This document shows positions 35,503 to 45,355 of a stretch of DNA of 64,000 nt, piece by piece (within the stretch, counting starts at the first letter, position 1; the number at the start of each line of letters is the position of its first letter). The notes beneath the pieces were generated by a model. That model was not told where the DNA came from. It did not search any database and was given only the letters and a program-made list of their open reading frames with translations. A program made the position numbers and the translations under genes. The stretch is from Candidatus Brocadia pituitae (GTDB lineage: Bacteria > Planctomycetota > Brocadiia > Brocadiales > Brocadiaceae), in the NCBI GenBank assembly GCA_017347445.1, contig AP021856.1, positions 2,364,613-2,428,612 on the forward strand, written 5' to 3'.

Positions 35503-35919
35503 GGTAATGGATGAAATGAAGGTTGGAATGCGAAAGAAAAAATCCCGAAGGGATGCTATGATTATAGAAAAAAAACGCAACACGCCATTAAACCCTGAAG
35601 GGGTGAAATAGAAAGGCAATAACGAGCATATATCACCCCTTCGGGGTTAGAAAACAATAGCGTAATGTATACTACAATAATACCATCCCTTCGGGATTAA
35701 AGACCATTGGTCAATGAACGAAATGAAGATCCTTTCTTTATTAAAGGATCTTCATCGCGTAAGATGAGCACGGACAAACCCTTTGTCTGTGCCATCCATA
35801 AAACCAGCTTAAACAAAATAAATAAATTGTCCCCTTAAAGAAACACATGGTGGACAATGCCCCTCCTACCCAGCCTCATCCAGCGACAACCATAATCACA
35901 AATCAAGGTTTGCCACCAA
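35503..35919. repeat. 416-bp direct repeat, copy 2
   Basis: Same order of parts as copy 1 at 34175: AATCCCGAAGGGATG, AACCCTGAAGGGGTGA and their inverted partners, the AAAGGATCTT palindrome, the CACGGACAAA word, and the AATCAAGG end. No gene. Between 35920 and 36132 only the next hairpin repeat was seen. Confidence 0.8.
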
Positions 35920-35934
35920 CCCCCTCCCCTTCAA

Positions 35935-36003
35935 GTAGGATGGGTTGAGTAGACGAAACCCATCGTTCATGTTGGGTTTCATTTCATTCAACCCAACCTA
36001 CCT
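35935..36003. repeat. Dispersed AGGTTGGGTTGAA hairpin repeat, copy 3 (short)
   Basis: GTAGGATGGGTTGAG ... GAAACCCATCGTT ... GTTGGGTTTCATTTCATTC then AACCCAACCTACC. It lies between the direct repeat and the 3' end of the RHS gene, where an immunity gene would be expected but is absent. Confidence 0.55.
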
Positions 36004-36132
36004 GGCTAAAAATCGATCTCGAAGGACCTACCTTCATCTCTTGTACAGCATCAAGCAACTTTTTTTCCCTGTGCTTTGCACTCAATTGCTTGTTCTTGGC
36101 ACAAAATGGGGGACCCCTTCTTAATAGGCATG

Positions 36133-39100
36133 CTACTTCCAAGAGATCCATTCACTTTCGGGAATATCGCCGACTCTACCCCCTGGGGCACCTGGGTAGT
36201 CCAAGCCTGCTTGTTCGATTGCATCCTGAACAGCATTATGACAATCATTTATCACTGGGAACCAAATCCCATTATCAGCATTCTCTTCCAAGAAATCCAT
36301 TATTTCATCTTCAAGCCCTACACTTCCTTCTACAAATCTACACGAATCTACGGCAGGTCCTAGCTCTGCAGTATGGTTATTCCAACTTGTTGAGCTTCCT
36401 TGCGTACCATATCCTTTTGGTCTATTCGGACTCCAAGCATACGCATGGTTGCCTACACCCCAACTTGTAGGTCTATTACAAACAAAAACTTGTAACCCCT
36501 GTGGATCATTCCATTTAATAGGATTATTTCCCACATATCTAAAAAGATTACTATCCCCACCAGTAAACCCGATTGGATCTTTTGCCGTCCACCGTCCGCT
36601 TTCAGAATCATAATCACGTGAGCCAAAACGGACGAGGCCGGTATCGGCGTCATACAAACCGCCTGCAAAGCTAAAGGGCTGGAAGCCTGGGTTGGTGTCA
36701 CTGATGACGTTGCCAAATTCGTCGTAGTCCATCCGCTGAACGATTTGTCCGGTGGATGAGTTGACCACAAGGCGCGGACTGCCCAGGTGGTCGGTAATGA
36801 TACGATAGGTCACACCACCCCTGATCATATAATCAGGCACATTGATATGGTTGGCATAGACAAAGCGGCTGACGATAGCGCCGGTATTGTCTAATTCTGC
36901 AATGGGCTTGAGTTGATCCTGATACAGGAATCCCTGTACCAACGCCCCATTGACCTTCTTCCCAATACGCCTGCTTTGACCATCAATGACATACTCAAGC
37001 TGCCTGCCGTCTGGTAAGTTCACAGAGACCAGGTTACCCAGGACATCATACCCATACGAGGTAGTCTCGCTCGTTGAAGTATTCGTTTTCGTAAGTAATT
37101 CACCATGTAAAGTATAGGTGTATGAATTGCTGCCGTACGTGATTAACCGGTCCTGCGCATCGTACGTACCTGTGGTGGTGTTATGGCTGAGCCTGTTGCC
37201 GTTGCTATCATAGGTATATTGGGAGATAAGCGCCCCATCCCTTTCCACGGTGGTCAACCTCCCTGTCAGGTCATACCCGTATTGGTACACATGGGTAATG
37301 CCATCCACCGTCTCTGTCTTTGTGATAATCCTCCCCAGTTTATCCCGTTCAAACAGCGTGGAAAAGATTTCGTTGGTGTCATAGGACGCGGTGTAATCTA
37401 TCACCTCACCAAAGCCGTTATACCCCAATATGTCACTTACGCTGCCCAAGGTGGTGCCGGTAATCATGCCATTCTGCGCATTTCTGCTAATGGTAAGATT
37501 TCCCGCCGCAGTGAGAAATCCATCATTGTCGTACTGGTAGGTAATTGCTGAACCACCATTTACCCTATTTGACGTAATCCAGAAATTGTTATTATACGTC
37601 TGGCTTACGCTGCCATTTATGGTGCCTGCCCACGTAGTACTTAAGGGTAATGAGCCGTCGTAGCTATAGGATAATGTTTCTCCACCCGGTGCTGCTATTG
37701 TGGTAAGCTGTCCTGTTGTATCATCATACGTAAATGCAATGGTCTGATTATCAGGCAAGGTGAAAAGTTCCAGCTTCCCTTTACTGTTGTAATCTAACCG
37801 GATAGTCTTCCCATCTGGCCTTATCATCGTGGATAATCGCTTATCAAGATTATACTCACGCAAGATAGGTGTGGTCACCAGACCAAGTGCAGGCGGGTTA
37901 TAAGCATCTTCCAGGTTCACTTTCGTGAATGAGAAGGTGTGGTCAGGTTTCCCCGGCGGCGTAATGGATGTCACATTCCCATTGGCATCGTAACCAAAAC
38001 CAATCTCTCTTGAATCTGGTAAAGTGAGCTGTGTCCTACGCCCTGCCTGATCGTATTCAAAGCGGGTATCCTGTGAGAGTGGATTACCCTGGGTATCAAG
38101 ATAACCACCGCTGTTGTAGCTAAACGAGGTAATACGCGCATCGGCACCCGTACTCATCGTAGTTGTTATCAAACGGCCTCGTGCATCGTACTCTAAGGTT
38201 ACCGGTTCGAGTTCAGGTACCACGACTTTTGTTACGCGTCCCTGACTATCTATCGTCGACGTGACCACCCTGCCCATGGGTGAGGTAGAGGTGCGCGTCT
38301 TTGTCGCTGCATCATATACATCCTTATATACCCGGCCGTTTATGGTACGGGTATCCGTTTGGGTCTGAAGGCTGAATGGGTCATCCTCGTCAGAAAGCGT
38401 TACCGTCCGTGCGCCGATGGTGGATTGCACAAGGCCACCGGGTGTTGTTGTCGTTCCGCTCAGGAGTACGGGCGATTGCATGCTGAACCTGGGGTCAGGA
38501 CCCATAAGGGCGCTTACGATCGTGCCATCAGGGTAGGTGGTCTCTGTCGAGCCGTCTGTACCTGTAATGGTCACGACGGAATTACCGCAGCAGAGGCTGT
38601 TCGTGCGCCTCTCCGCTCCGGTGGATAGGTGTTCTACCCTATACGTTTTTACCACGCCCTCTGCTGAGGTCGTTGTCACCTCGTAATCATTTCCGTCATT
38701 GGTGCGGTTCAGGGCAGTGAAACCACCTAAGGGGTCAACATCCTTAATCAACCTTCCTAGGGAGTCGTACGTATAGTTCTTGGTATTTCCCCGTGGATCG
38801 GTAAGGCTTGTGAGGAGGCCGTCAGCGGTGTAGCCCAGTTGTATGGACTCACCGGCAGGGTTCGTGACCCTTTCGAGGTATCCGTCGGCATTGAGCGCCA
38901 GGGTGGTGCGCTGACCAAAGGGCGCTACAATTGCCATGGGATTGCCGTCACCGTTGCGTTCAATGGTGGTGACGTTGCCGTAGCCATCCGTGATGCTTGT
39001 GAGGTATCCGTTGCTATCGTATTGAAATTCATAGATTACTGCATTGGTAAGGGCATTCAGGGTACGCAGGTGCCGGCCAGAAAGGGTAAAAACGTAAACC

Positions 39101-40041
39101 TCACTGGCATCTTCTGAGGGAACGGCAATTTCATGAGCCGAATTTATAGATGAAGGCAAAGATACCTTTCTGATGCGATCGTTGAAAGCATCGGCAATAT
39201 AGATACTGCCGTCATTCCCGATCGCTATTTCTTCTGGATTATTAAGCATTGCCGCTGTCGCCAAGCCACCGTCTCCGCCAAAACCCCATTCTCCGTTTCC
39301 CGCCACGGTGGTGATGATGCCGTCTGGGCCTACACGGCGGATGCGACTGTTACCACTATCGGCAATATAGATGCTGCCGTCACCCCCTATCGCTATTCCC
39401 CTGGTAACATTTAAACTTGCTTCTGTCGCCCGACCACCGTCTCCACCAAAATCGCGGTTGCCATTTCCTGCTACGGTAGTGATAATACCGTCTGGGCCTA
39501 CACGGCGGATGCGATAATTCCAAGCATCAGCGATATAGATACTGCCATCATTCCCGATCACTATCCCTTCAGGAGCTGATAGCATTGCTACTGTTGCCTG
39601 ATCACCGTCTCCGCTAAAACCCCATTGTCCATTTCCCGCCACCGTGGTAATGATGCCGTCTGTTCCTACACGGCGGATGCGATGGTTAAAAGTATCGGCG
39701 ATATAGATGCTGCCGTCATTCCCGATCGCTACTCTTCCTGGATAGTTAAGCATTGCCTCTGTCGCTTGACCACCGTCTCCGCCAAAACCACCGTTACCAT
39801 TTCCCGCCACGGTGGTGATAATGCCGGCTGTATCTACGCGGCGGATACGATGATTATCGGTATCAGCGATATAGATGCTGCCGTCACTCCTGATCGCTAC
39901 TCCTCTGGGTTTATATAGACTTACTGCTGTCGCAAGATCACCGTCTCCGCTAAAACCACCGTTACCATTTCCCGCCACGGTGGTGATGATGCCGGCTGTA
40001 TCTATACGGCGGATACGATTGTTATTCATATCAGCGATCAC
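36133..40041 (-). CDS. C-terminal fragment: NHL repeats, RHS repeats, RHS core and variable tip
   Basis: 1302-codon open piece after the IS4 element; its GTG start is formed by the insertion, so it is unlikely to be expressed as a proper secreted protein. Residues 1-290 hold five NHL repeats (IADTFNHRIRRVG type), about 300-1140 YD/RHS repeats (YDSLGRLIKDVDPLGG type), then the RHS core with DYDEFGNVISDTNPGFQPFSFAGGLYD split into YDEFG and PFSFAGGLYD motifs. After DPQGL, the usual self-cleavage boundary, comes a tip with VGNHAYAW and INDCHNAVQDAI: a His and a Cys in the order seen in some papain-like or permuted NlpC/P60-type effectors. A toxin role is inference. No immunity-type gene follows. 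Confidence 0.75.
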   Translation of the reverse strand: MIADMNNNRIRRIDTAGIITTVAGNGNGGFSGDGDLATAVSLYKPRGVAIRSDGSIYIADTDNHRIRRVDTAGIITTVAGNGNGGFGGDGGQATEAMLNYPGRVAIGNDGSIYIADTFNHRIRRVGTDGIITTVAGNGQWGFSGDGDQATVAMLSAPEGIVIGNDGSIYIADAWNYRIRRVGPDGIITTVAGNGNRDFGGDGGRATEASLNVTRGIAIGGDGSIYIADSGNSRIRRVGPDGIITTVAGNGEWGFGGDGGLATAAMLNNPEEIAIGNDGSIYIADAFNDRIRKVSLPSSINSAHEIAVPSEDASEVYVFTLSGRHLRTLNALTNAVIYEFQYDSNGYLTSITDGYGNVTTIERNGDGNPMAIVAPFGQRTTLALNADGYLERVTNPAGESIQLGYTADGLLTSLTDPRGNTKNYTYDSLGRLIKDVDPLGGFTALNRTNDGNDYEVTTTSAEGVVKTYRVEHLSTGAERRTNSLCCGNSVVTITGTDGSTETTYPDGTIVSALMGPDPRFSMQSPVLLSGTTTTPGGLVQSTIGARTVTLSDEDDPFSLQTQTDTRTINGRVYKDVYDAATKTRTSTSPMGRVVTSTIDSQGRVTKVVVPELEPVTLEYDARGRLITTTMSTGADARITSFSYNSGGYLDTQGNPLSQDTRFEYDQAGRRTQLTLPDSREIGFGYDANGNVTSITPPGKPDHTFSFTKVNLEDAYNPPALGLVTTPILREYNLDKRLSTMIRPDGKTIRLDYNSKGKLELFTLPDNQTIAFTYDDTTGQLTTIAAPGGETLSYSYDGSLPLSTTWAGTINGSVSQTYNNNFWITSNRVNGGSAITYQYDNDGFLTAAGNLTISRNAQNGMITGTTLGSVSDILGYNGFGEVIDYTASYDTNEIFSTLFERDKLGRIITKTETVDGITHVYQYGYDLTGRLTTVERDGALISQYTYDSNGNRLSHNTTTGTYDAQDRLITYGSNSYTYTLHGELLTKTNTSTSETTSYGYDVLGNLVSVNLPDGRQLEYVIDGQSRRIGKKVNGALVQGFLYQDQLKPIAELDNTGAIVSRFVYANHINVPDYMIRGGVTYRIITDHLGSPRLVVNSSTGQIVQRMDYDEFGNVISDTNPGFQPFSFAGGLYDADTGLVRFGSRDYDSESGRWTAKDPIGFTGGDSNLFRYVGNNPIKWNDPQGLQVFVCNRPTSWGVGNHAYAWSPNRPKGYGTQGSSTSWNNHTAELGPAVDSCRFVEGSVGLEDEIMDFLEENADNGIWFPVINDCHNAVQDAIEQAGLDYPGAPGGRVGDIPESEWISWK

Positions 40042-41366
40042 TAGTGTCCGGTTATAAGTTTAACAAAGACAATTGTTTATAAAGAACGCGCGGTTCGCTT
40101 TTGTAATCAGAATTTGTAAGTACTTGCAAAATAGGGACTTTCTCAAATAGGGTAATACTCAAAATTTGTAAAATTGTGTAGAGACTCATGTCTAAATTGA
40201 GGCGCTTTTTGATGATTGCAACAAGCACGTAAACGGAGATTGCAATCCATATTTGAGTTTTTACCGAGTTTTCAGAAGTACCGTAAAATGCTTTTATTCT
40301 CAAGTGTTGTTTTATCCACTTGAAAAATAATTCAATCTGCCAGCGAGATTTATAAATAAGAGCAATGGTAATGGCGGGAAGGGAAAAGTTGTTTGTCAGG
40401 AAAGTAAGATTTTTTTGATTTTCAGCATCGTAATAGCCCACTCGTCGTAACTTTTCCGGATAATCTTTCGCTGAGTCAGCATTTGAAAGAACTATGGTTT
40501 GATCGCATATCAGGCCAAGAGATTTATCAATCGGGTGTGAGTAGATTCTCCGAAATTTGAGATTTGTTTTAGAACGAATAACAAAGAATGCCAAGCACAA
40601 GGTGAGGTTATACAACCGTGCAAAGTCGAGATACCCACGATCCATTACGTAGAAAGAACCAGGCTCTGGAATAAGGTCGTCAAGAACGTTTATATCATGA
40701 ACCTTACCGTCGGTAATTTTGATAAACGAAGGAATGCTGCCGCGCAAATCCATGAGAGTATGCAGTTTTATAGCTCCTTTATACTTTCTAAATTTTGCCC
40801 AAGGAAAAAGGGAAAGGCATAAGTCAATCGTTGTGGAATCCAGGGCATAAACGGTCTGATCAAGGTCTATACAAAATTCATCATTACTGTAGAGGTCTCT
40901 TGCTCTATGAATCAATACTTGAGCAAAATCAGCATAAATATGCCAGTCTCTGTTCTCATTTGCATCCGCTAGAGTACTGCGAGAAACCTTACCACGAATT
41001 CCCATATGGTAGAGTTTCTCTTGCATCGAGCGCAGGCAGGCTTCAATATCCCGGAGGCTTTCTCTGTAGGTTAATTGAGCAAATGCCATACAGAGAAATT
41101 GATCAAAGCATGAAAAGCTTTTTACTTTGTGATTGCCTTCGTAACGCTGAACACATTTGCGAAATTCATGCATGGGTAAAAAATCGATTACTTGTGCGAA
41201 AACAGTTTTTCCTATATTCATGAGCCATTCCTTTCTGTTTGTTATGAAGAATAGAATGGCTATAGTATACGTTGAATTTCAAATCGATTACGACCTTTTT
41301 TGCTTGTATCTCTCTTGAATCATAGTATTTACAACAGATATTTATTTAAACATCCGGACAGTAGTG
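40039..41366 (-). mobile_element. Complete IS4-family insertion sequence with 9-bp target duplication
   Basis: 1328 bases. The ends CACTAGTGTCCGG (40039-40051) and the complement of 41354-41366 (CACTACTGTCCGG) match in 12 of 13 positions. ATCAGCGAT is present at 40030-40038 and again at 41367-41375, a 9-base duplication; removing the element and one copy rebuilds an intact NHL repeat (YIADMNNNRI). The insertion is thus recent and exact. Confidence 0.92.
40052..41221 (-). CDS. IS4-family transposase (DUF4372 N-terminus)
   Basis: 389 aa DDE transposase. The N-terminus NIGKTVFAQVIDFLP is the DUF4372 domain of one IS4 subgroup (ISPepr1-like, from memory). The catalytic residues are visible: ALDSTTIDLCL (first D), FYVMDRGYLDF (second D) and the Y-(2)-R-(3)-E-(6)-K signature as YKSRWQIELFFKWIK (glutamate). 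The frame is intact and the element has both ends, so it is probably active. Confidence 0.93.
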   Translation of the reverse strand: MNIGKTVFAQVIDFLPMHEFRKCVQRYEGNHKVKSFSCFDQFLCMAFAQLTYRESLRDIEACLRSMQEKLYHMGIRGKVSRSTLADANENRDWHIYADFAQVLIHRARDLYSNDEFCIDLDQTVYALDSTTIDLCLSLFPWAKFRKYKGAIKLHTLMDLRGSIPSFIKITDGKVHDINVLDDLIPEPGSFYVMDRGYLDFARLYNLTLCLAFFVIRSKTNLKFRRIYSHPIDKSLGLICDQTIVLSNADSAKDYPEKLRRVGYYDAENQKNLTFLTNNFSLPAITIALIYKSRWQIELFFKWIKQHLRIKAFYGTSENSVKTQIWIAISVYVLVAIIKKRLNLDMSLYTILQILSITLFEKVPILQVLTNSDYKSEPRVLYKQLSLLNL

Positions 41367-42797
41367 ATCAGCGATATAGATACTGCCATCATTCCCGATC
41401 GCTATCCCTACGGGCCAAGTTAGCATTGCCCCTATCGCCAGATCACCATCTCCGCCAAAATAAATACCGCCATTTCCCACCACGGTGGTGATGATGCCGT
41501 CTGTGCCTACCAGGCGGATACGATGGTTATTCATATCAGCGATATAGATACTGCCGTCACTCCTGATCGCTATTCCTGCGGGATTAGAAAACATCGCAGC
41601 TGTCGCTTGGCCACCGTCTCCACTAAAACCCTGATTGCCATTTCCCGCCACGGTGGTGATAATGCCGTCTGTGCCTACCAGGCGGATACGATGGTTATCA
41701 CTATCGGCAATATAGATACTGCCGTCACCCCCGATCGCTATTTCCATAGGAGTATTTAGCATTGCCTCTGTCGCCTGACCACCGTCTCCGCTAAAATCCT
41801 GATCGCCAGTTCCCGCCACAGTGGTAATGATGCCGTCTAGGCCTACACGGCGGATGCGATGGTTGAAAGTATCGGCGATATAGATGCTGCCGTCACTCCC
41901 TATCACTACTCCTTCAGGAAGTGAAAGCCTCGCTGTTCTCGCCTGCCTACCGTCTCCGTTAAAACCAGCCAATCCAGTTCCAGCTACAGTGGTGATGATG
42001 CCGTCTGTGCCTACACGGCGGATGCGACTGTTACCACTATCGGCAATATAGATAGTGCCATCACTACCTAATGCTATTCCTCTAGTAACATTTAGACTTG
42101 CTGCTGTTGCTTGACCACCGTCCCCACTAAAACCACGGCTGCCATTTCCCGCGACAGTGGTAATGATACCGTCAGTGCCTACACGACGGATGCGATGGTT
42201 CCAAGTATCAGCGAAATAGACGCTGCCATCATTTCCGATAACTATCCCTTCAGGAGCTAGTAGCTTTGCTGCTGTTGCCTGACCACCATCTCCAACACCC
42301 CCTGAAATGCTACTGATAGTGTCTCCGTATTTGTTTTTTGTTTTGCTGCTTGTCCCGTTACCGTAATAAACCGACCCGTCTGAAGGGTTGTAGCTATGAT
42401 TGACATCCAGGCACCAATGTCCCAGTCCGTTAGAAAGATTATTCCATATGCCAATTGCTACCTTCCATTCCTGCCATAGGGTAACCTCCTCGCGGGTTTG
42501 ATCACCAGTAATGGGAATACCATTACCGTTGTATCCAAAACGTTCTACCTGCTGATAAACCCCCTGATATGTATATCCAATACGCACCGTGACGGGTTGA
42601 GTTCCCTGTACGGTACGCCCATAGGCATCGTTACCGTCCCAGGTAAAGAGGTGCGTCAGGTTTGGCGCAGGCGCGAAGCTCTCGGTAAATATCCGTCCCG
42701 CAACAGTAACCTCAAGCTCGATACTTTTGAGGCTTGCAGGGATACTCGTTCCACTGAGCGGGATATTCAAAGAATAGGCAGTTTTACGGCCTGGCAC
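41346..42797 (-). CDS. Middle fragment of the broken RHS gene: entry segment and six NHL repeats
   Basis: 483 codons from a GTG; the frame is open up to the amber codon at 43008, so the natural protein includes about 70 more residues upstream (TPWDANWPFGPP, an acidic proline-rich run, GTPFNLHYQSDRVPG). Six NHL repeats (DGSIYIADTFNHRIRRVG type) follow residues 1-180. The last is cut by the IS4 element, after which the frame ends at HYCPDV inside the element. NHL repeats form beta-propellers, which usually bind proteins or sugars outside the cell. It is unlikely to be expressed by itself. Confidence 0.7.
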   Translation of the reverse strand: MPGRKTAYSLNIPLSGTSIPASLKSIELEVTVAGRIFTESFAPAPNLTHLFTWDGNDAYGRTVQGTQPVTVRIGYTYQGVYQQVERFGYNGNGIPITGDQTREEVTLWQEWKVAIGIWNNLSNGLGHWCLDVNHSYNPSDGSVYYGNGTSSKTKNKYGDTISSISGGVGDGGQATAAKLLAPEGIVIGNDGSVYFADTWNHRIRRVGTDGIITTVAGNGSRGFSGDGGQATAASLNVTRGIALGSDGTIYIADSGNSRIRRVGTDGIITTVAGTGLAGFNGDGRQARTARLSLPEGVVIGSDGSIYIADTFNHRIRRVGLDGIITTVAGTGDQDFSGDGGQATEAMLNTPMEIAIGGDGSIYIADSDNHRIRLVGTDGIITTVAGNGNQGFSGDGGQATAAMFSNPAGIAIRSDGSIYIADMNNHRIRLVGTDGIITTVVGNGGIYFGGDGDLAIGAMLTWPVGIAIGNDGSIYIADHYCPDV

Positions 42798-43007
42798 ACG
42801 GTCACTCTGGTAGTGAAGGTTAAAGGGCGTACCAGTAATACCAGTCTCTTCACCCAGTGTTTGTTTCTGAACCCCGATGATGGAACCTGGCAGCAGGCAT
42901 TGATTCTCGTCTTCCTCAGGCGGCTCCTCTTCTGGCGGTACCGCGTCATCAGGAGGGCCAAACGGCCAGTTAGCGTCCCAGGGGGTGAAGTGTTTTATGG
43001 GTACACG

Positions 43008-44990
43008 CTATAGGCTTTGACCAGTGGTATAGAGCGACCCAAGCCGCCCACGCTCTTCATCGGTAATCCCCAGGCTGCCGTCGTTATCTGCTGCATCATC
43101 GCCATCGGTGTCTATGTCTGCCCTGCCGCCGGTGATGCTTACGATCTTGATGATACGTCCGTTATCGGAGGGTATCCATTGCCCTTTTCCCCGGTCGTAA
43201 TACCCTGACGGCACCGAGATACCCACAGGGAAATTAAGAAAATTGTCCACGTAAAAGTACAGGGGCTGGTTGAACTGTACATCGGTAGCACCGGCGGATA
43301 ACGCCTCGTCCACACTCATCTCTACACAGTAGGTGTAACCGACCTGGGGCGGTAGTGGTGCAGGCATATTTTCCGGCCCATTCTCTCCCACCGTGTATTC
43401 CGTTGCCCTGACGTTCAGGGAGGTTAATGGTTGCGTCGTGCCGTCAGGGAGCACCATCTCGGCGCTCGTTCCCGCCGGGAAGAGTATCGTGGCGGTGCGT
43501 ATGCCGTCGTCATCTTCCACCGTACTACCTTGCGCCACCTGCATTTCGACGCTTGCAGAAAGGTCAATGGTGGCGACCTGCGGGTCTACCGGGATCATAA
43601 CCACGTCCGGCAGCCATGCATAATCCTCCCACGGGGCATCCACCTGGCGTTGGGCCGGTAAATACCCCTCTTTCTTATAGTTGACGGTAAGTAATCCACC
43701 GCCGTTGACGGCCATATCAAACATCCCATCCGCACGGCTCAGGGTCTGGCCAAATTCAGGGTGGCTCAGGATGGTCATGGTAACACCCCTGAGCGGCTGA
43801 TTTTCTTTATCCAAAACCTTGCCACGCAACACGGCGCACCGGTATGCCTTGATGGTATCCGTACCCACACCGGTCTGGATGGGATTTTCACCCGTGTAAA
43901 GAAACGCCGTGGCAGAGCCCATTGTGGTTGCAATGGTTAAATCCAGTTCCGGCGCCACATCAGCGGGATCGGGTGGCAGAGTTGGTGTTGGCGTGTGCGT
44001 TGGGGTTACCTCTGGTGTAGGCGTTGGCGAAGGTGACGGCGTTGGTAGCACAGTGGGTGTTGGTGTTGGTGTAGCGGTCGGTGTTGGTAACAGAGTCGGC
44101 GTTGAAGTAGGAGATGGTGCTCCTGTCGGTGTCGGTTCAACGGTTGGACTCGGTGTCGAATTCGGGGTCGGTGTTGGGGTGTCGACCGGCGTAGGGCTTG
44201 GCAACGGAGTATTACATGGCGTGGGACTTGGCTCCGCAATTTCCTCAACCACGGCGTTTGCGTCCACAAGGAAACTAAACTTCTTCCCCTTGTGCTTTAC
44301 CCTGAAGGTAAGAACGGTCGTTGTCTCGCCAGGATGCAAAACCACGTCAGCGCCAAAGGTATTAGAAAGCGATTCGGGAGTTGGCAATGTAATGATCTCT
44401 ATCTGCCCCAGAGTCGTCTCCTCATTCACCGTGAAACAAAAAGGCTGGTGAAAGGTCTTGTCGTTTGTTACGTTCTTGAATGATGCCCTGATTTCCAAAG
44501 AGTTATTGCTTTGAAGTTCATAGGCATAGCTCGCCTGCCACAGTTCCGCATCTTCACTACATCCGGACTCTGTATCCTCTGTACAGGGTACCAGCATCCG
44601 CGCCTGACCTTCAGGCAGACACTGGTTCTCGATTGTACCTGCATCTAAGGAAGAAGCGGATCGGATGGCGGATTTGCTGACGCTTGTGCGTCTTTTCTTT
44701 ACTGCCTTGACCGTTCTCTTTGTTGGGTCTATGGTAAAACCAAAAGAAGGGGCAGTAACGGCGGACGGAGCGGCAGATATCCGTTGTTTCTTTATCGCAT
44801 GCGCTAGTATTTTTTGGGGATTACCTTGAAATCCCCGATCACTTTCCCCCGAAACTCGCTTTCCATAGCCGGTTGCCCTTGCGGTATTTGCCTGGACAAA
44901 AGGAAGGAAAAACATCGAATAAAAAAGGGATATGATAAGCAGGATAGAAACGTATTTTACATTTTCACGGACATACCAGTTGCGGAGCAT
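43008..44990 (-). CDS. N-terminal fragment of the broken RHS gene (secreted, Pro/Thr-linker)
   Basis: 660 codons ending at the amber stop. The ATG at 44990 has GGGGGA upstream and begins a signal peptide ([22 protein letters not shown]); an in-frame upstream start is less likely. About residues 260-355 are a Pro/Thr/Ser linker of PTPTPT type, visible in the DNA as a GT-rich run at 43970-44225. Next are a carboxypeptidase-regulatory-like beta-sandwich ([20 protein letters not shown]) and a segment resembling the teneurin/RHS N-terminal region ([34 protein letters not shown]). It could still be made and secreted as a truncated protein lacking the propeller and RHS shell. Confidence 0.75.
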   Translation of the reverse strand: MLRNWYVRENVKYVSILLIISLFYSMFFLPFVQANTARATGYGKRVSGESDRGFQGNPQKILAHAIKKQRISAAPSAVTAPSFGFTIDPTKRTVKAVKKRRTSVSKSAIRSASSLDAGTIENQCLPEGQARMLVPCTEDTESGCSEDAELWQASYAYELQSNNSLEIRASFKNVTNDKTFHQPFCFTVNEETTLGQIEIITLPTPESLSNTFGADVVLHPGETTTVLTFRVKHKGKKFSFLVDANAVVEEIAEPSPTPCNTPLPSPTPVDTPTPTPNSTPSPTVEPTPTGAPSPTSTPTLLPTPTATPTPTPTVLPTPSPSPTPTPEVTPTHTPTPTLPPDPADVAPELDLTIATTMGSATAFLYTGENPIQTGVGTDTIKAYRCAVLRGKVLDKENQPLRGVTMTILSHPEFGQTLSRADGMFDMAVNGGGLLTVNYKKEGYLPAQRQVDAPWEDYAWLPDVVMIPVDPQVATIDLSASVEMQVAQGSTVEDDDGIRTATILFPAGTSAEMVLPDGTTQPLTSLNVRATEYTVGENGPENMPAPLPPQVGYTYCVEMSVDEALSAGATDVQFNQPLYFYVDNFLNFPVGISVPSGYYDRGKGQWIPSDNGRIIKIVSITGGRADIDTDGDDAADNDGSLGITDEERGRLGSLYTTGQSL

Positions 44991-45089
44991 GAAGGTTCCC
45001 CCTTTCTGACGTTTGTGGATAGGTGTGCAATGCCCACCCTTTCGATTCCATTTCTGAAAACAAAAAAAGCCTGTCTTTTTACGGCTCAA

Positions 45090-45355
45090 TACAAAGATAG
45101 AGTTATCTTCCCTTAAACCACATCCTTGTATTAAGAAGACCCTGTTACTTTGCGTCCTCTGATCATTCAGGGTCTGCCCTTGTTGTTATTCATTTGTATT
45201 GGCGAGAATTGCGATAATAGCGACAATAACTTAGCGATTTATTTTTCTGTGTCAAGGAAAAAATATCATTCACGAGAAATATTTAAGCTTATAGTATTGG
45301 AATGAAAAGGGGGGATTGGGGTCTGGCCTTGAAAACAGAATTTGCTGGAGCGGGG
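45090..45355. other. Upstream region of the RHS gene
   Basis: No gene seen. It should hold the promoter of the RHS gene. Confidence 0.35.

Larger units (their letters stand above)
36133..44990 (-). pseudogene. Giant NHL-repeat/RHS-repeat protein, broken by an amber codon and an IS4 element
   Basis: Removing the IS4 element and one copy of its 9-base target duplication (1337 bases) restores one frame from 44990 to 36133, except for a single TAG at 43008-43010; it would encode about 2506 aa. Directly after the TAG the frame reads RVPIKHFTPWDANWPFGPP, a segment that in RHS proteins is normally preceded by a tryptophan (LWRVP), so the stop is most simply TGG changed to TAG. Order: signal peptide, N-terminal region with a Pro/Thr linker, an RHS entry segment, eleven NHL repeats of about 56 residues, YD/RHS repeats, the RHS core ending DPIGF...NPIKWNDPQGL, and a C-terminal domain of about 115 residues. 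Three open pieces remain and are listed separately. Confidence 0.85.

Noticed and set aside
39100-42300. CRISPR-like or satellite tandem repeat
   Set aside because: The period of about 168 bp is in frame and encodes NHL repeats; there are no unique spacers between short repeats.
43970-44225. GT-rich repeat run as a regulatory or structural DNA element
   Set aside because: It is explained by the codons of the Pro/Thr linker in the secreted N-terminal part of the RHS gene.
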